Of a stretch of 64,000 nucleotides of DNA, positions 26,001 through 41,000 are shown piece by piece (position 1 is the stretch's first letter; every line of letters begins with the position of its first letter). Below the pieces are notes generated by a model. That model was not told the origin of the DNA and made no database searches. It saw nothing but the letters and a program-made list of their open reading frames with translations. The stretch spans positions 187,772,001 through 187,836,000 of the forward strand of contig NC_084461.1 of the NCBI RefSeq assembly GCF_027409185.1, written 5' to 3'. Source of the DNA: Cynocephalus volans (lineage: Eukaryota; Chordata; Mammalia; Dermoptera; Cynocephalidae). The translations under genes were made by a program, and so were the position numbers.

Positions 26001-29000
26001 CCACAGCATTTTCTAGCTCAGTGACCTTGGCCAAGTCACTTCACCTCACTGAGCCTCAGTTTCCTCACCTTTAAAAGGAGGATGGACAGATTTGTCTTAT
26101 ATGGTTGTTGTGAAGATTAAATGAGTTATGAAAAGAAAGGCTTAGCATATAGTACTTGCTCAATGAATGTTTCTTATAGTTTTCATACTCTCTCATGTTC
26201 TCTTTTATTCCCAGATTGCCTTCCTTTTGTCATCCTGCATGCTCCTGGTTTCCTCCTTTGCCACCCACCAAATCGGACTATGAACCTTTTGAGTGCAAAG
26301 CCTGGGTCATATCTTTGTAGCTGGAGTGCCTGACACATAGTAGATCTTAACAAACATGGAATGAAAGGATGGACGAATGAATGAGTGACCATTTACTGTG
26401 GCTTATGGAAAGTTATGTTATTTTTATTATCAACTGGAAGGATATCTCAGGAAAGAACATCAATTAATTCTATTTTGCTCTGCAAAAGAAATTCTAAAAT
26501 TAACCACAACAACATTTGTTTTGTTTTAATCTTCTCTTTTGTGAATGTTACATGGATTAAAGATGGCCACAAATTCTTGGTCACTCGCCCCATTGAGAGG
26601 TGGAGTGTTTCTCCCTCCCTTTGAAGCTGGGCCTTAGCTGTGACTGCATAACAAACAGAAGGCAGCAGAAGCAACACTGTGCTGGCTCAGTGGCTCAGCC
26701 TGAGCTTTAAGAAGGCCTGAAAGCTTCTGCTTTTTTGCTTTTGGGGAACCTGAGCTGCTTTTAGAAAGTCTGACTGCCTTGCTGGAGAGACAATGTGGAG
26801 AAACACTGCAGAGAGGAAAAGTCTCGAGAGTTCCCTCAAGGGAATAGATGCCAAGTGAGCCTCCACACGATGCAAACCCCAGCTGCCATCTGACTGCGAC
26901 TCTGTGAGAGACCCCAAGTGAGACCAGCAGAAGAATCACCCAGCTGAGCTCAGTTAACCACTGAATGTGAGAGTTTAAAAAGTGCTTGTTTTTTGTTTTT
27001 GTTTTTAAAGATGATGGGTAAGGGGATCTCAGCCCTTGACTTGGTGTTGTCAGCACCACGCTCTCCCAAGTGAGCCACGGACCGGCCCAAAGTTCTTGTT
27101 GTTTTAAGCCCACCAGGTTCAGGGTAGTTTGCTTTGTAGCAACAGATAACTTGGACAAATGCCTATTCATTTGGGTGTATCACTGGCGCTGGCCATATTT
27201 ACTGAGATGACCAGAGAGGGAGGGTGTCAACATGCAAAGAGAGGAGGTAAATGTCCAATTAGACCAACCTAAACCAGCTTAGGGCATAGGTTAAAATGCT
27301 AAAGAGTTACATGGTGTTCCCAGGGCTGGCAGTAGCTCCACAGAGCCCTATGGATTCCAACCACTCTTAGTGACATCCTGTTTAAGGAGGAACATGTCAT
27401 TGGAATCATAACACCTCACGTTTATTGAGAGCTCGCAGTGCATCGTACCCTGCTTTAAGCATGTCACAGGTATTCACTCATTTATTTCAACAATCCTAAG
27501 AGCTAGGCTTTGTTATTAGCCCCATTTTAATGATAAACTCATCAAGGTACAGAGAGGTGAAGTCACCTGCCCAAGGCCACAAAGCCAATAAGTCAAGTTT
27601 TGAACCATTAGCCCGTCTAGCTTCTGAGCCCAGGCTCTTAATCTCTGGGCTATCCTAACTCCCTTACAAGTCTTGATAACCTGAAAAGTGTTTGTATGTA
27701 CACGGGGGTGGAGTGTGGCATAGAGAAGACCAGAGTATGGGAAAAAAAGAGAACCAGAGATCCCACACTGAATTAGAGACCAGATGCTCCTGGGAAGGGA
27801 GATGGGAGGGAATGTTGGAGTGTTTCACTGCCAGCAAATTCATCAGAGTAGAGGGACTGAAATTCAAGGGGAGATGGGGCTAAATAAATGTAGAGAGGTC
27901 TCTTATTAGGGGGAGTGTTATTGAGATAGACACCAAAGGACAGTTATTTTGGTTCCAAGTTTCGGTACAAATGATGGCAAAGACTGTATTAGGAAAGAGA
28001 ATTTTTACCCAGAGTTCCTAGAGACTCAGAAAATTAGACCTTGTTGCCAGAGAAGGCTGGTAAGGAAGACCCTGCTGGCAAGGCTGGTCCTACCCACAGG
28101 TGGAGGACCAGCTGGATATCGCCACCATCACTGCATCCTGTAGTGCTGGGAATGGTCCCTGGTGACACATGGGTATGTCACCTGAGAGGGGAGGGAGAAG
28201 TAACAGGCAGTGCCTAGTAACACATCTGCATAGGTAGATGTATAAGAATGGCTAGTTTTCATCTTGAAGAGCAGAGAGTAGGACTGTGAAGGGATAGAAC
28301 AGGACAAATACAGTTTGATAGGGAAGAAAGTTTTCCAGAAAAAGGTAGGGTCAAGAGTATGGAGAGGGCAAAGCCAAGGTGGGAAAAACTATATGGAGGT
28401 GGGTGGGGGGAGAGGGCGGCATTCGCACCTGATACAGAGGCTAAAACACTAATAAGTGGAATGAACAGGCAAAGTTGAGCTGCTTGACAGTGTTTCCCAG
28501 GATAGGCTCTGCAGACAGTTCACAATCGTAGGAGAAGCTGTGAATCAGGACAACTGAGCTGTAACCCTGTCTCTGCCTCCAGCAAGCTGTATGACCCTGG
28601 GAAAGTCTCTTAACTTCTCTGAGTCTGTGTTCTAACCTGGGGCTGGGAATGCCGTTAACCTCCTAAAGGTGTTGCGAGGCTCAAATGAAACATGAAATGT
28701 TATGCACATGCCAAGAATCACTGTTGTCATAAGCTGCGCAGGGAGTGAGAGGTGGAAAGAGCCGGTCTCCAGTCCACATGGGCCCCTCATGCTGAAGCTG
28801 GAGACCGAGGGGGACAGATGAAGATCTGGTGGCTATGGAGGGAGACCTGCAATGTCTTCTCACCCTTCTTCCACCAGCCCAGCCCTGCCCCGCCAACAGG
28901 CAGCGGTACACCTCGGCTCCCAATTTCTCTTTCCTCCAGGTCTCCTCTTTACCTCAGGACACAACTGCTGCTCTTGGCCTTCTGTCTTGAGAAAGTTTGT

Positions 29001-32000
29001 CATCACAAAGAAGGAGTTCCCCTGCAGAGAAAAAGGAGAGGCAGAGGAAAATGCGAGGGCTTTGAGAACAGAACTACTTAATCATAATAATCCAGCTTGC
29101 TAAGTGCCTGGGGGCGAACCTTTTCATTCTTCTAAACTTCTGGAAATTGGGTCCGTGGGCAACTTGGAATACACCAAGTGCTCAATATCAAAGCTGGATG
29201 AGCCACCCTGCTGAGCCAGGGGAGAGCAAAGAACATTGAAATGGATTGAGTAGTCATTTTCCATTCCAGCCTCAAAAGCAGACTTATTTTTTTGACACAG
29301 TAAAATCCAATTAAATTGAAACTCAAGAGAGCTGGAGAGGCGGGGGTGGGGGAGTAGGCTTCATCGGACTGCTGTTCAGATTTTCCATGATTTAAATGAA
29401 GGGGCAATAGGGCAGCCCACCACCTGGCCAATAGCTGGGTTTTAATGACCCACTGTTAGAAACAAACAGCATCTTGGGCTTTCTGGGTTTTTGCAAAGCT
29501 TCCTGGCCTCCTCGGGGCTACAAATGTGCCCTTCTGTCCCTCCTGCCCCCCATTTATTCTTTGGCATTCTCAACCCCACTTTAATTTCTCCTTTTTTTTG
29601 GAAATTCTGCTTTCATTTCCTCTGCTTGCAAATTTAGACAGTCACACACCTTTTCTCTGTGACCCACACCTTTCCTCTCTTTGTCATTTACATCCTTCCT
29701 TTGTGCAAAAATGTACCCAAGAACGGTCTCCTGGAGACATATTTGTTGATAAAATGCCACACAAACAATACAGAAGGGCTGGTACTCTCCGGGTAGAAAG
29801 TTCTTTGCCCTTCTGAATCCAGGCAGACCTTGCTGACTTGGTGGCCCTGCTTCTAAAAAGCTGTGTATAAATTAAGTATGAGCGAATCAAATCATGTTTT
29901 AAATGCACCAGAACATGTTGCTATTTTGAGAAACCCTGTAGGACTTGATAAAGCAAAGAATCATCTCATTTGAGCTGCTGGATCTGACCCAGTTTTGCAA
30001 TTTTTAGGTTTTCTCAGTTGGGATTTTCACAGAGCTTCTTAAAATAGGGCCAGCATTTTTCTGGAGTGGGGCTCTAGGTCCCAAGGGAAGGGAGTGAGGC
30101 CCTGGTGATTGTGACAAGTCTTGGGAGGGTGCTGCCAGGTGCTCACCTGCAGAGGGAAGGTGTAATCTGCGGTGTCGAAGACACTCTGCACCACTTTCTT
30201 TACTCCATTCTCCACGATCTCCTCTTTCACCTCTGCTATCCCTTTCACCTTGGTGTGCACGGAACTGATGACAGGCTCCTTCTGCTGGTATAGTTTGTCA
30301 CTCACCAAAGCAAAGCTAAATGGCAGACACAAAAAGCATCCATGGCTTTCTTGAGGGAGGCACTGTGCAGTGGTTTTTGATTCAGGCTCTGTTTAAATCC
30401 TAGATCCACTGGGTGACTTGCTTTTCTGTGACTCATTTTCCCTCTGTGCAAAATGGGAAGAACAGTCGCACCTACCCATGGGATTGTTGTGAGGATTAAA
30501 TGTGATATGTATGCAAACTCCTTAGCACAATATCTGGCACAGAGCACTCACAACAGGAAAACTATTGCCCCCAATCCTACCCTTTAATATTGCCTAATAG
30601 GGACCCTAATTTATAGGACAGCTTCTCAAATAAAATCTAGTTCCAAGTTGGTCTACCATCTTTGTCCTGGAGCTGTGATGCATCAGCACCTTCCTATCTA
30701 AGGCTGTGTCTGGGAGGTCAGCCACCTGCTTTTTAAATAGTACTAATAATGGTAGCTACTCTTTACTGAGTGCTTAATATGTGCCAAATGCTCTATAGGC
30801 ATCATCTCCTTTTGCCATCACAAGAACAATGTGAGATAGTTGCTGTAATCTTCACCCCTTCATAGATGAGGGAATGGGCTCAGAGAGGTGAACCAACTTG
30901 CCCAAGGTCACACAGAAAGTAGCAGACCGGAGGTCCGTGATTCATCCACCTTATAGCCCAGAGGCAGCCCTCTTACCCATGTGCTGTACTTGTTCATGCG
31001 TGACATGGCTCTGCCTCTGGTTTCCTGCCTTTTGGTCAATTCATTAGCTGTTAATGCAGTAGTCCCATTTATCCTCATGGGATGCCTTCAAAGACTCCAA
31101 TGGATGCATGAAGCCCCGGATAGTACTGAACTTGATCGCTGCCAATTGGCATACATTTCCGTTCATGTCTTCCACCTACAAATTTAATGCCTTTTCCATC
31201 TTAACTAAATACTTATCATGCACTGTGGCTGTAATTTCTGCAGTTTGAGGCACAACAGCAAAAGTAGCATGAATTTCTTTTTCCTTCCTCACAATTTCAC
31301 TGATAGAGATTCATTCTTACCATAGATCTTAGCAATCTCAGCATCCAAGTTTTTTTTCTTTCCTCATTAAGTCAGGAATTTTCACCTTTTCACTTAAAGG
31401 AACCACTTATGGCTTATCTTTGGCATTTGTGAATTGCCAGCACTTTGGGGCTGAAGTAAAACAAGAGTTACTTGAACATCAGCACTGTAATACCGCAACA
31501 GCTACTAAGTGACTAATGGGCAGTTAGTGTGGATACCCTGGCCAAAGGGGTGATTCACGTCCCATGTAGGACAGAGTGGTATGGCACGAGATTTCATCAT
31601 GCTACTCAGAAGGGCATGCAATTTCAAACTTATGGATTGTTTCTTTCTGGAATTTTCCATTTAATATTTTCAGAACATGTTGACCGTGGGTAACTGAAAC
31701 CACAGAAAGTGAAACCGTGGAAAAGGGGGGACCACTGTATCTTCTTCAGAATATGAACCTAAATTTTTATGGAAGGGCGAGGGGAGGGAGAAAGTGGAAT
31801 TAATAATTAAAAATGGTAGATTCTATCCCCATTTATCTGTTTTCCCTGTCTCCCATGGCCCTGAATAATTAAGTTTATTTTAAATGCTTATTTACTCATT
31901 CAGCATATATTTGTTTAGTCCCTTCTCTCTGCTCAGCCCCCAGATGATATTAGGAAGCCTAAGTCAATGGCTGCCAGCTGTGAGCTGACCTTGGAAAGCC

Positions 32001-35000
32001 AAGACAGAGGAGGCCAAGACTTGGTCCCAGCTCTTCTCAACCTCAGCTGCACAGTATAGTCACCCAGGGAGCTCTCAGAATTGCAGGCCCCCAGTCCCAT
32101 CCCTGGAGACTGTGATTCAACAGGTCCAGAGAGTTATCCAGATGCCTTTATATTTTTGGAAAGTTCCCCAGGTGATTCTAAGGCACAGTCAGAGTTGAGA
32201 ACCACTGGGAGACTCAAGAAAACACAGCTTCTATTTGGCAATAGCAAGTACATTTGACGAAGAGCATTCCCTATGACTCAGCCGTAAAATTCTTAGGTAT
32301 ATGGCCTAGAGAAACTGTCATCCATGTGCCCAGGAGTTATGTACAAGAATGTGTATGCAGCATTATTTGTAAGAGGGAAAACTGAAAGTAACCTAAATGT
32401 TCTTGGACATGGAATGGATAAAGAAATTGTTGGATTCATACAACGGGAGGTTCTGCAGCAGTGAAAATGAATTGAGTAGAACTGCTTGTATCAACATGGA
32501 AATAACATATCATTGAGCAGACAAAGCAAGCCGCAGTATGATACAAAGTTTAAAGAAACCCAAAGCTACACTGTGTACTCAATTACTTGTACACAAATGT
32601 TCAAAGCAGCACTCCAAAAGTTGTAAATAACCCAAATGTTCATCAGTGAATAAATGGATAGACAAAATGTGGTCTATCTGTGCAATGGAATATTATTCAG
32701 CCATAAAAAGGAATGAAGACAGATGTATGAAAACATGTGGATGACCCTTGAACACATTATGTCTGCTAAGTGAAGGAGCCAGCCACTAAAGATCATATAT
32801 TGTGTAATTCTATATACATGAAATATCCGGAATAGCTAAATCCATAGAGACAGCAAGTGGATTGGTGATTGCCAAAAGACAGGAGGAGAGAGAAATGGGG
32901 AGTGATGGTTAATGGGTATGGAGTGTCCTTTTGGGGTGATGGAAATGTTTTGGAACTAGTCAGAGGTGGTATTTCTACCACATTGTGAATGTACTAAATG
33001 CCACTGAATTGTTTACTTTAAAATGGTTAATTTTATTAAATTTTAAATTACACCTCAATAAAAGAGGTAACAATTATACACTTTTCAGACATAGACATAA
33101 TGTACAAATATAAAAACAAGGGAATGACAAACGCCAAATTCAGAATGATGTTTAAAAGGGGAGAAGAAAGAGAGTGGGATGAAGGACGGGTTGCAGGGAG
33201 CAAAACTGGATTAGTAACGCCTTATTTCTTAAGTTGGATGATGGTACATGGGTGTTATATTATTCACAATGCGTTTAGTATTTCTATAACATTCGATAAA
33301 CAAGAAAGATTGTCAAGAAAGACCTTGGGGGGCCGACCCCGTGGCGCACTCGGGAGTGCAGCGGCGCTCCCGCCGCGGGTTCGGATCCTATATAAGGATG
33401 GCCGGTGCACTCACTGGCTGAGCGCGGTGCGGGCGAAAAAAAAAAAAAGAAAGACCTTGGGGCTGGAGATCCAGATTTGGGACTCAGTTAGCATGTATGA
33501 AACAGAGCTATTAATCGAATTTCTTAAACAAATAGGATAATGCGTATTCAGTAATATACTTCGGCCTAGTGTCACAGCACATAAATGTATATGTGCAATG
33601 CTTTCTTGTGCTGGATATTGCAACATTCTCCCAGAACAACATTGGATCAGTTTGACAGCCCCCCCGCCCCCATTTGGGAAGCTCAGTTCTGGTCTTTCGT
33701 ATTCATTCCAGAATGTGCAACTTGTTATAGATCAGCCTTGATGAAGTCCAACCCTCTCATCATCAGAAAACCTTTCTTTATATCATAATGAACATTTAAA
33801 TTTTAAGAATTAAAATGTGACACAGTGTCAGAGCTGTGTCAAAGGGAAAAAGAGAGGAGGAAAGAGAGTTTGCAGTTTCCTGCCCTTCTAATGACCATCC
33901 CAGTAGTAACCTCCCGACCTAGTTTGTTGACACAGACAAGTCCTGTCACCTCTCTGGGCAGTGGGTTTAGTCCCTGAATGGAGGGATAACCCACTGGCTC
34001 CCTAATCCCTATGACCTTTCAGCTCTAAGAAGCTACAATTCTATGCACTCTATAAAAGGCAACAGGAGAGAACAGAGGCATGAAGGAGTTGGGGGTTTGG
34101 CTGGCCTGCTGGGATGGGTAAGAACAGGGAGAGGAAAGCTGGAGAGATCGAAGATAGCCAGCGTTGAGAGAAGCCAGGACCATTCAAGGGGCCTTCCCAG
34201 GCAGGTCTGGCTGAGGTTGTGGAGTGGCAGGAGAGGAGTAAGGATGGAGACTGGGGTTGGGACCGTGTAACCCTCAGGCTGCCTCACTGTGCTCAACTCA
34301 CCAAACGTAGATGAAAGTGCCCACCATGAAGATGTTCTTCAGAGTCCCAGTCCCCATGCTCTGAATATGAATAGCCTAGCCTTCACAGACTTATACTGGC
34401 ATGCAGGTGAGTTTGGCCCCATGCAAACATTGTCAAAGCTCTCCGGGGAGGAAGTGCCTCTCAGCAAAGTCTCTCTCTTGCTTATAGCGCCTGGGCTTCC
34501 AGAGCAAAGGTAGCACTAGAGGAATGTGCCCTGAAAGTGCACTGCCCTCAAATCCTTTTAACCCACACCTAACCCAGGGCCAGCAGACAGTTTCATGGAC
34601 CCCTAAAGAACCGTGGGCCCCAGGCACCGTGCCTGAGGTGTCTTTGTAGAGAAGTTGGGCTTCAGCCTCTGCTTCTCTTATTTAAAATCCCATGAGAAGA
34701 ATCTGATTAGATCGATCTCTGGTCCACTCAGTTGTGTGTGTGTATGTTGGGGCAGGGAGGTGTTGGCAAGGAGCCAAGGGCAACAGGAGAAGAAGGTGGG
34801 GGACAGCTTGCATCCCCAAGGCAAGTTAAATACCAATTGTATTAGTTTCCGGTTGTTGCTGTAACAAATTACTGTGGAGTTAGTGGCTTACAACAACACA
34901 GATTTTTCTTTTGCACTTCTGGAGTCAGATGCCTAAAATCAGTGTTACAGGGGTGAAATCAAAGTGACATCATGGCTGGTTCCTTCTGGATCCTCCACGG

Positions 35001-38000
35001 GAAAATCTGTTCCTTTCGTTTTATGGCTTCTAGAGGTTGCCCTGGCATTCCCGGGCTCACAGCCGCATCACTCCACCCTCTGCTTCTTTTGTCAAATCGC
35101 CTTTTTCGAACTTTGACCCTCCTCCCTTCCTCTTGGAAGGACCCTGGTGATTACATTGGGGCCACTAGATAATTGAGGATAATCTCCCCATCTCAAGATC
35201 TTGAACTTAATTGCACCTGCAAAGTTTCTTTTGCCATTTAAAGTAACGTAGTCCCAGGTTCTGGGGTTTAGGATGTGGGGATCCTTGGGGGGCATTATTC
35301 AGCCTGTTGTAGCTTTATAAGAGTCTCCCATCCACCCCACCTTTCCCGGAGCCAGCTTGAGTAGGTTTCAGTTTCCTGCTGCCCACAGCTTGCCTGAGAT
35401 GCCTTCTTCACTTCTGTTTTCCTTCAGCTCTTGTGTTTCTTCTCCATCAGTATCTTGCATATCTGGAAAACCATTCCTTTTCATACTACCCAAACTAGCT
35501 CTCTCTCCACTCAGTAAACTCCTGTGCCAGAACACAATACACATTCTCCTATATGAAGAGTAGGGAGTGAATCCTAATCTATTAGTAAACATTTGCCAAT
35601 TAGAGGAAATATAATGGATAAATGTAAAGTTCTGGAATTGAGCCTCCAAAACCGAGTATGCAAATACAAACCATGGACCTCCCCAACGTGGCAGAGCTTT
35701 GTGTTTAAGAAATTCAAAAATCTTAGGTAGCCCTAAGTTCAGATGAACCCACATTATATTATCTCATGCAGAAAAAAAACAGCATTGTCTTAAGCTTTGG
35801 TGAGAGAAGTAGAATATTCCACTCTTGGGTGGTGGTAAGCCCAGTGACCTATGCCTTGGTTAGGCCACAGTAGAAGCTCTATGTTTAGGTTTCATGAGAC
35901 ACATTTTTAAAGAAAATCCCTTTTGTTGTTGTGAAAATATATATATCACAGAGAAAAAATATATATCACAAAGAAAGTGAAATACTTCCAACATTCTCCC
36001 TCCCTCATATTAATCATTTAAAAAATAATAATTTGTGATGTTTTGACATCCTAGGGGGCCTGCCTAGCTGGGGAGAGACTGCCTCTCCTAGGGCTAGCTA
36101 ATTCCTAAAAATGATAAACAACTCACTTGCATACAAGCCTTTCATTTGCAAACCAACTACCCTGAGTCCATCTCCCAGCCATATCCTTTATCAAAACCAC
36201 ACATCCTAAGCTAATATTCCCCTGCTCTAAGTCAACCCAGGCCAGGTACCAGACCACTAGGGACAGCACTTATACCCCAGGCCTGTCAGAATCATTCAAA
36301 GTAGCCAGTCCTAGTGTGTTCACCTGACCTACCTTTCCTTTCCCATGGAAATCCCAAGAAAAGCTGTGGCCTGAGCTTCCTCACGGCTCCTGTGTTTTGC
36401 CTACTGACTGACCCTCATGCTTTCCCCTGTGGCCCTGCATAGCATGCTGTGCCTCTCATTTCCAGGGGAACTGTAACATTAAAGTTTTCTTTCAATGCCA
36501 TTGACCTCTCTGTGTCATCACTAAGTCACTTTATAAATTAAGATCCAGGCACAAAACACCCTCAGAGGCAATCACTGTTGAAACTTTGAGTGTCTTCCAG
36601 ATATCTCTTCATGTTCACATCAAAATACAGAAGTAGGTAGATGTACCCAGTGGTACAACCATAGTTACACTCTTGTGGTGTTTTGTACTTGCTATTTTTA
36701 TTCAATAATATGTTATTAATTCTTTCCATGACAATAAAGGTAAATCTATGACAAAGATAGATCTATGACACACAGTCATTTTTAGTAACTACATAACATT
36801 TCTAGTGTTTAGATTGAACTTATGAAACTGCCCATTTTGTAGGCCCGTAACAGTAGAATATAGGCAATTCAATATGGTTCAACCTAAGAGGTATGTTGTA
36901 ATAATTTGCTAACCTGTCCTTTGTGGATGGATATTTAACTGGAAATTTTATTCAATTTTCCCAATTAGAAACATTTTTTGATAACCCTGATATAGCCCTT
37001 ACTATGCACCAGCCACTCTTCTAAGTATATTTTACTGACATATATTAACTCTTTCAATCCTCACTCCCCTTGTCTAAAGAAAAAAAAAAAAATTTTGTAA
37101 GGAAATTTTTTCCCCACCTTATAGCTGAGCAAACTGTGGCAAGGAGAAAGTGAGTAACTTGTCCAAGAAAGGTCACATGGTAAATAGCAGCCCCGGATTT
37201 GAACCTGGTAGTCTGGCTCCTCAGCCTCATCTCATTTGGATGCTATTGTAAATGGAATTGTTTCATTTTCAAATTGTTTTTGCCAGAACATAGAAACACA
37301 ATTGATTTTTGTGCGTTGATCTTGCACCTTGCTACTTTACTCCATTGGTTTATTCGCTCTAATAGTTTTTTGTGTGTGAATTGTTAGGAATTCTCTCCAT
37401 ATAGAGGATCATGGCATCTTTGAATAAAGATAGTTTTACTTCACCCTTTCTAGTTTGGATGCCTTTTATTTCTTTTTCTTGCCTGATTGCTCTGGCTACA
37501 GCTTTCAGTGCAATGCTGAACAGCAGTAGTGAAAGCAGGCATTCTTGTCTTGTTCCTGATCTCAGAGAGAAAGCTTTCAGTCTGTCACCATTGAGTGTGC
37601 TCAATCTATGCTCCTAACCACTATGCTTCATTGTCTGTCCACCCTCCACTTGCATTGCCAGGAATACTTGCCGAAGCTTCTTCTCACACCTAAGGCATTA
37701 AGTCCTTAGGGTAAACTTCTGGGTCAGAGTGTGTGCACATTTATATTTCAATTCATTTTGCCAAGCCAGGAAAGTTCGAACCATTTCATGCTTCCACCAG
37801 CAAAGCTATAGTGTGTGCACTGCCTTTTTAAAGGGCCTTGACAAACAAGAAGGCAGGTGTGTGAGCCTGCCTGAGATAGTAAAGGGTCTGGATACCATAT
37901 TGGATGCACATGGCCAGAGGGATTGGGGATATTAGTTTGAAGGAGAGGAGAGACATAATAGCAGTGTGCAGCCATTTGAAGAGTATCAAGTAGATGGGGA

Positions 38001-41000
38001 AACACAGGGCAGAACTCTACCCAAAGGTGAAAATTATAGGGAGATAGATTTTGGCTCAATATAAGGAAGAAATGTCTAATGGTTAGAGCAGTCCCAGAAC
38101 AGAACAAGGTTTCCTTGTGGTTGCCAGCTGGTAAAGCTGATGATGATGATGACAATAATGATGATGATGATTTCTATTTACCCCATCTTCCTCTTTCCTG
38201 TCTCCTCTCCACCTGCATTTAAACATCATTTCTCATCTTAGAAATAAATCCTCCCTCAATTCCACGTCATTCTTCTACCACCACTAGATGCCTTCCTTCT
38301 CCTTTGTAGCCAAGTTTCTTGAAAGAGTGAGTCACCACATCCATTTCCGCATCTCCATTCACTCCTCTGCCCACTCCAGTCTGGCTCCCACTCCCGCCAC
38401 TTCTCTAAAGCCTCTCTTGCCAAGTAAACAACAACGTCATTATCACTAAATCCAACAGACACGCCACAGACTTGATCTTCCTGGAACTCTTGGCAGCAGT
38501 TGACACTGTTGACCATGCTCCACCTCCCCGACTTCTTCCCTTAGCTCCCAGAAACTCACTTTCTCCTGGCTTTCTTTGGATCTCTGTGGCTGCTCCTTCT
38601 CAGAATCCTTTTGGGACTTCTGTGCTCCCTATCCCCTTAGGGTTAATGTTCCTCAGGGGTCTGTTCTAGGGCCTTTTGCTTTCTCATCGACATCTCCTCT
38701 TGCTGGTCAGTTGCAGCTACTTCCATGGTCCTGATAGAGCATCACAAATATTAGCTTAGCATAAGTGTAGCCATGTTAGAGCTTAATGCTGAGGAAAGAA
38801 CTCTGCTTGAACAATGAGCCATCACTGCAGTTTGTAGGAATAATAAAGTAAGGCCATAACTCAGTGACTTGCAAAACTAACAGTCTTGTTTGAAATTGTG
38901 GATGTTCTGGGAAGGAGATAAAGCCAGAGCCAAGAAGTCTGACTCCAGGATTCACAGGACTGAGCCCAAGGACAGAGAGTAAGACGTGCTGATCTGCACA
39001 TAATCACCAGCCCTGTCCCAGCTACATTTTCCACTTCACTTTTTCTTTTGTCCTTTCATCTTGTATAAACACCTCCCCCCCCCACTCCACCCCACGCCAA
39101 AGCTCTGAGACAGTTCTAGTCTCTCTCCTCAGATATCTGATAATAAACTTCCTGCCTCACACCAACAGTTGGGACTGAGGAATCTTTTGTTTCTGAGCAG
39201 AGAGCAGCAGGACCTGGGCACCAGCAACAGTAATAGTTACCAACCATAAGCTGGTAGGATATAAATCTATATCTCCAGCTCCAGATTTACACATCCAACT
39301 ACCCACTCAACATCTACTTTTGTATGCCCCGTAGACACCTCAAACTTAATGCCTTCAGTTCTGAACTCATCTTCCACCCCAAAGGGCTTTTCCTGTTGCA
39401 TCTCCTCTCAGTAAGTGGTTCCACCACCAATCAGTTGTCCAAGCCAAAAACGTGGCACACTCCTTGATTCATCTTCTCCTTCATTCTTTCTTATCCACTC
39501 AATTGCCAAATCTTATTGTTTTATCTTCCTAATGTTATGGATGACTCAGTCATCTCCTAAATCATCTCCCTTCCTTCAGTCTTATCCCTGTCCCCTCCAT
39601 TTTCTACCTCAGTTTAGTAAGAGTGTGCAGTCTGGAGTGAGATGGTTGGGTTCAGTCTTGACTTTACCACTTACTAGCTACGTGATCTTGGGCAAGTTAC
39701 TTAACTTTTCTGCATCATTGTTTCTTCTTCTATAATGGGATATTAGTATTATATTGGGCAGTATTTCTAATTCTGAAAAACAGAATTCACTCTGCTGAGT
39801 TTAAGAAGAGAGATTGTCTAGTAAAGGTAAATCTATAGAGGCACAAAGTAGATTAGTGGTTGCCTGGGCTGGAGGTAGGAATGGAGAGTGACTACTAATG
39901 GGTACGAGAGATCTTATTGGGGTAACAAAATGTTCTAAAACTGGATTGTGGTGATGGTCGCACAACTTGGTATATTTACTTAAAGTCCTTGAGTGTATAC
40001 TTAAAATGGGTGATTTTATGATATGTACATTATACCTCAATAAAGTTGTGAGAAAATAAAGGAAAAAAGAGATTTTTATAAGATGTTAGGCAGTTCATAC
40101 AATCTCCTAGAAGTTCAAACACCCGGTTCACTTGGACACTACAACATCAGGAGCAACACTCAGAGAGCAGGGACTCTTCCAGAGGAAAGATCTCTCCTGG
40201 CCACTGCCGGGCCCTAATGTGGGAACTCACAAACAGTGGGCACCCTGTGCCAACAGTGTTTGCGACCAGGTGCCAGGATCTCAGTCACTGCTATTCCCCA
40301 GTGAGCTGGATGCTATCGCCACCGGTCCTGTAGTAAGCTGAATAATGGCCCTAAAATATCAGGGCCCAATCCCTGGAACCTGTAAATGCTACCTTAGCAT
40401 CTGCAAACGGTCTTTGCAGATGTGATTCAGTTAAGGTTTTGAGATGATGAGATTATCCTGTATTATATAGGTGGACCCTAAATGCCATCACATGTGTCCC
40501 TATGAGAGAGAGGAAGGAGATTTGACACATCCACAGAAGAGAAGGCAACGTAAAGATGGAGCAAAGAGAGATTTGATGACGCTGGCCTTGAAGACTGGAA
40601 TGATGCGGCCACAGCCAAGGACACCAGCAACCACCAGAAGCTCGAAAAGGCAAGGAGTGGATTCCCGCTAGAGCCTTTGGAGGGAATATTGCCCTGCTAA
40701 CACCTTGATTTCAGCCAGTGATGCTGATTTTGGATTTGTGAGAGAACAAATCCTCCAGAATTGTGAGAGAACAAATTTCTGTTGTTTTAAGCCACCAACC
40801 TTGTGGTTATTTGTTACAGCTGCCCTAGGAAACTATTACCTGGTCAAGAGAATAAGTGGAGGTCCACATACCACACATTTAAACATTTAATAGTCACAAC
40901 AAACTTTAAAATAAAATGTGTTCTCTCATCTATCCTGACAAATATACCTTTGTTACAACCTGGGAGGCTAGATTCGAGTTTAGAACTCTCGGAGTCTTCA

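Noticed and set aside
26634..27170. 178-codon minus-strand frame
   Set aside because: It runs through an LTR and a SINE inserted in it, so it is a chance frame.
33100..33540. 146-codon plus-strand frame
   Set aside because: It starts in an L1 tail and crosses the young SINE.
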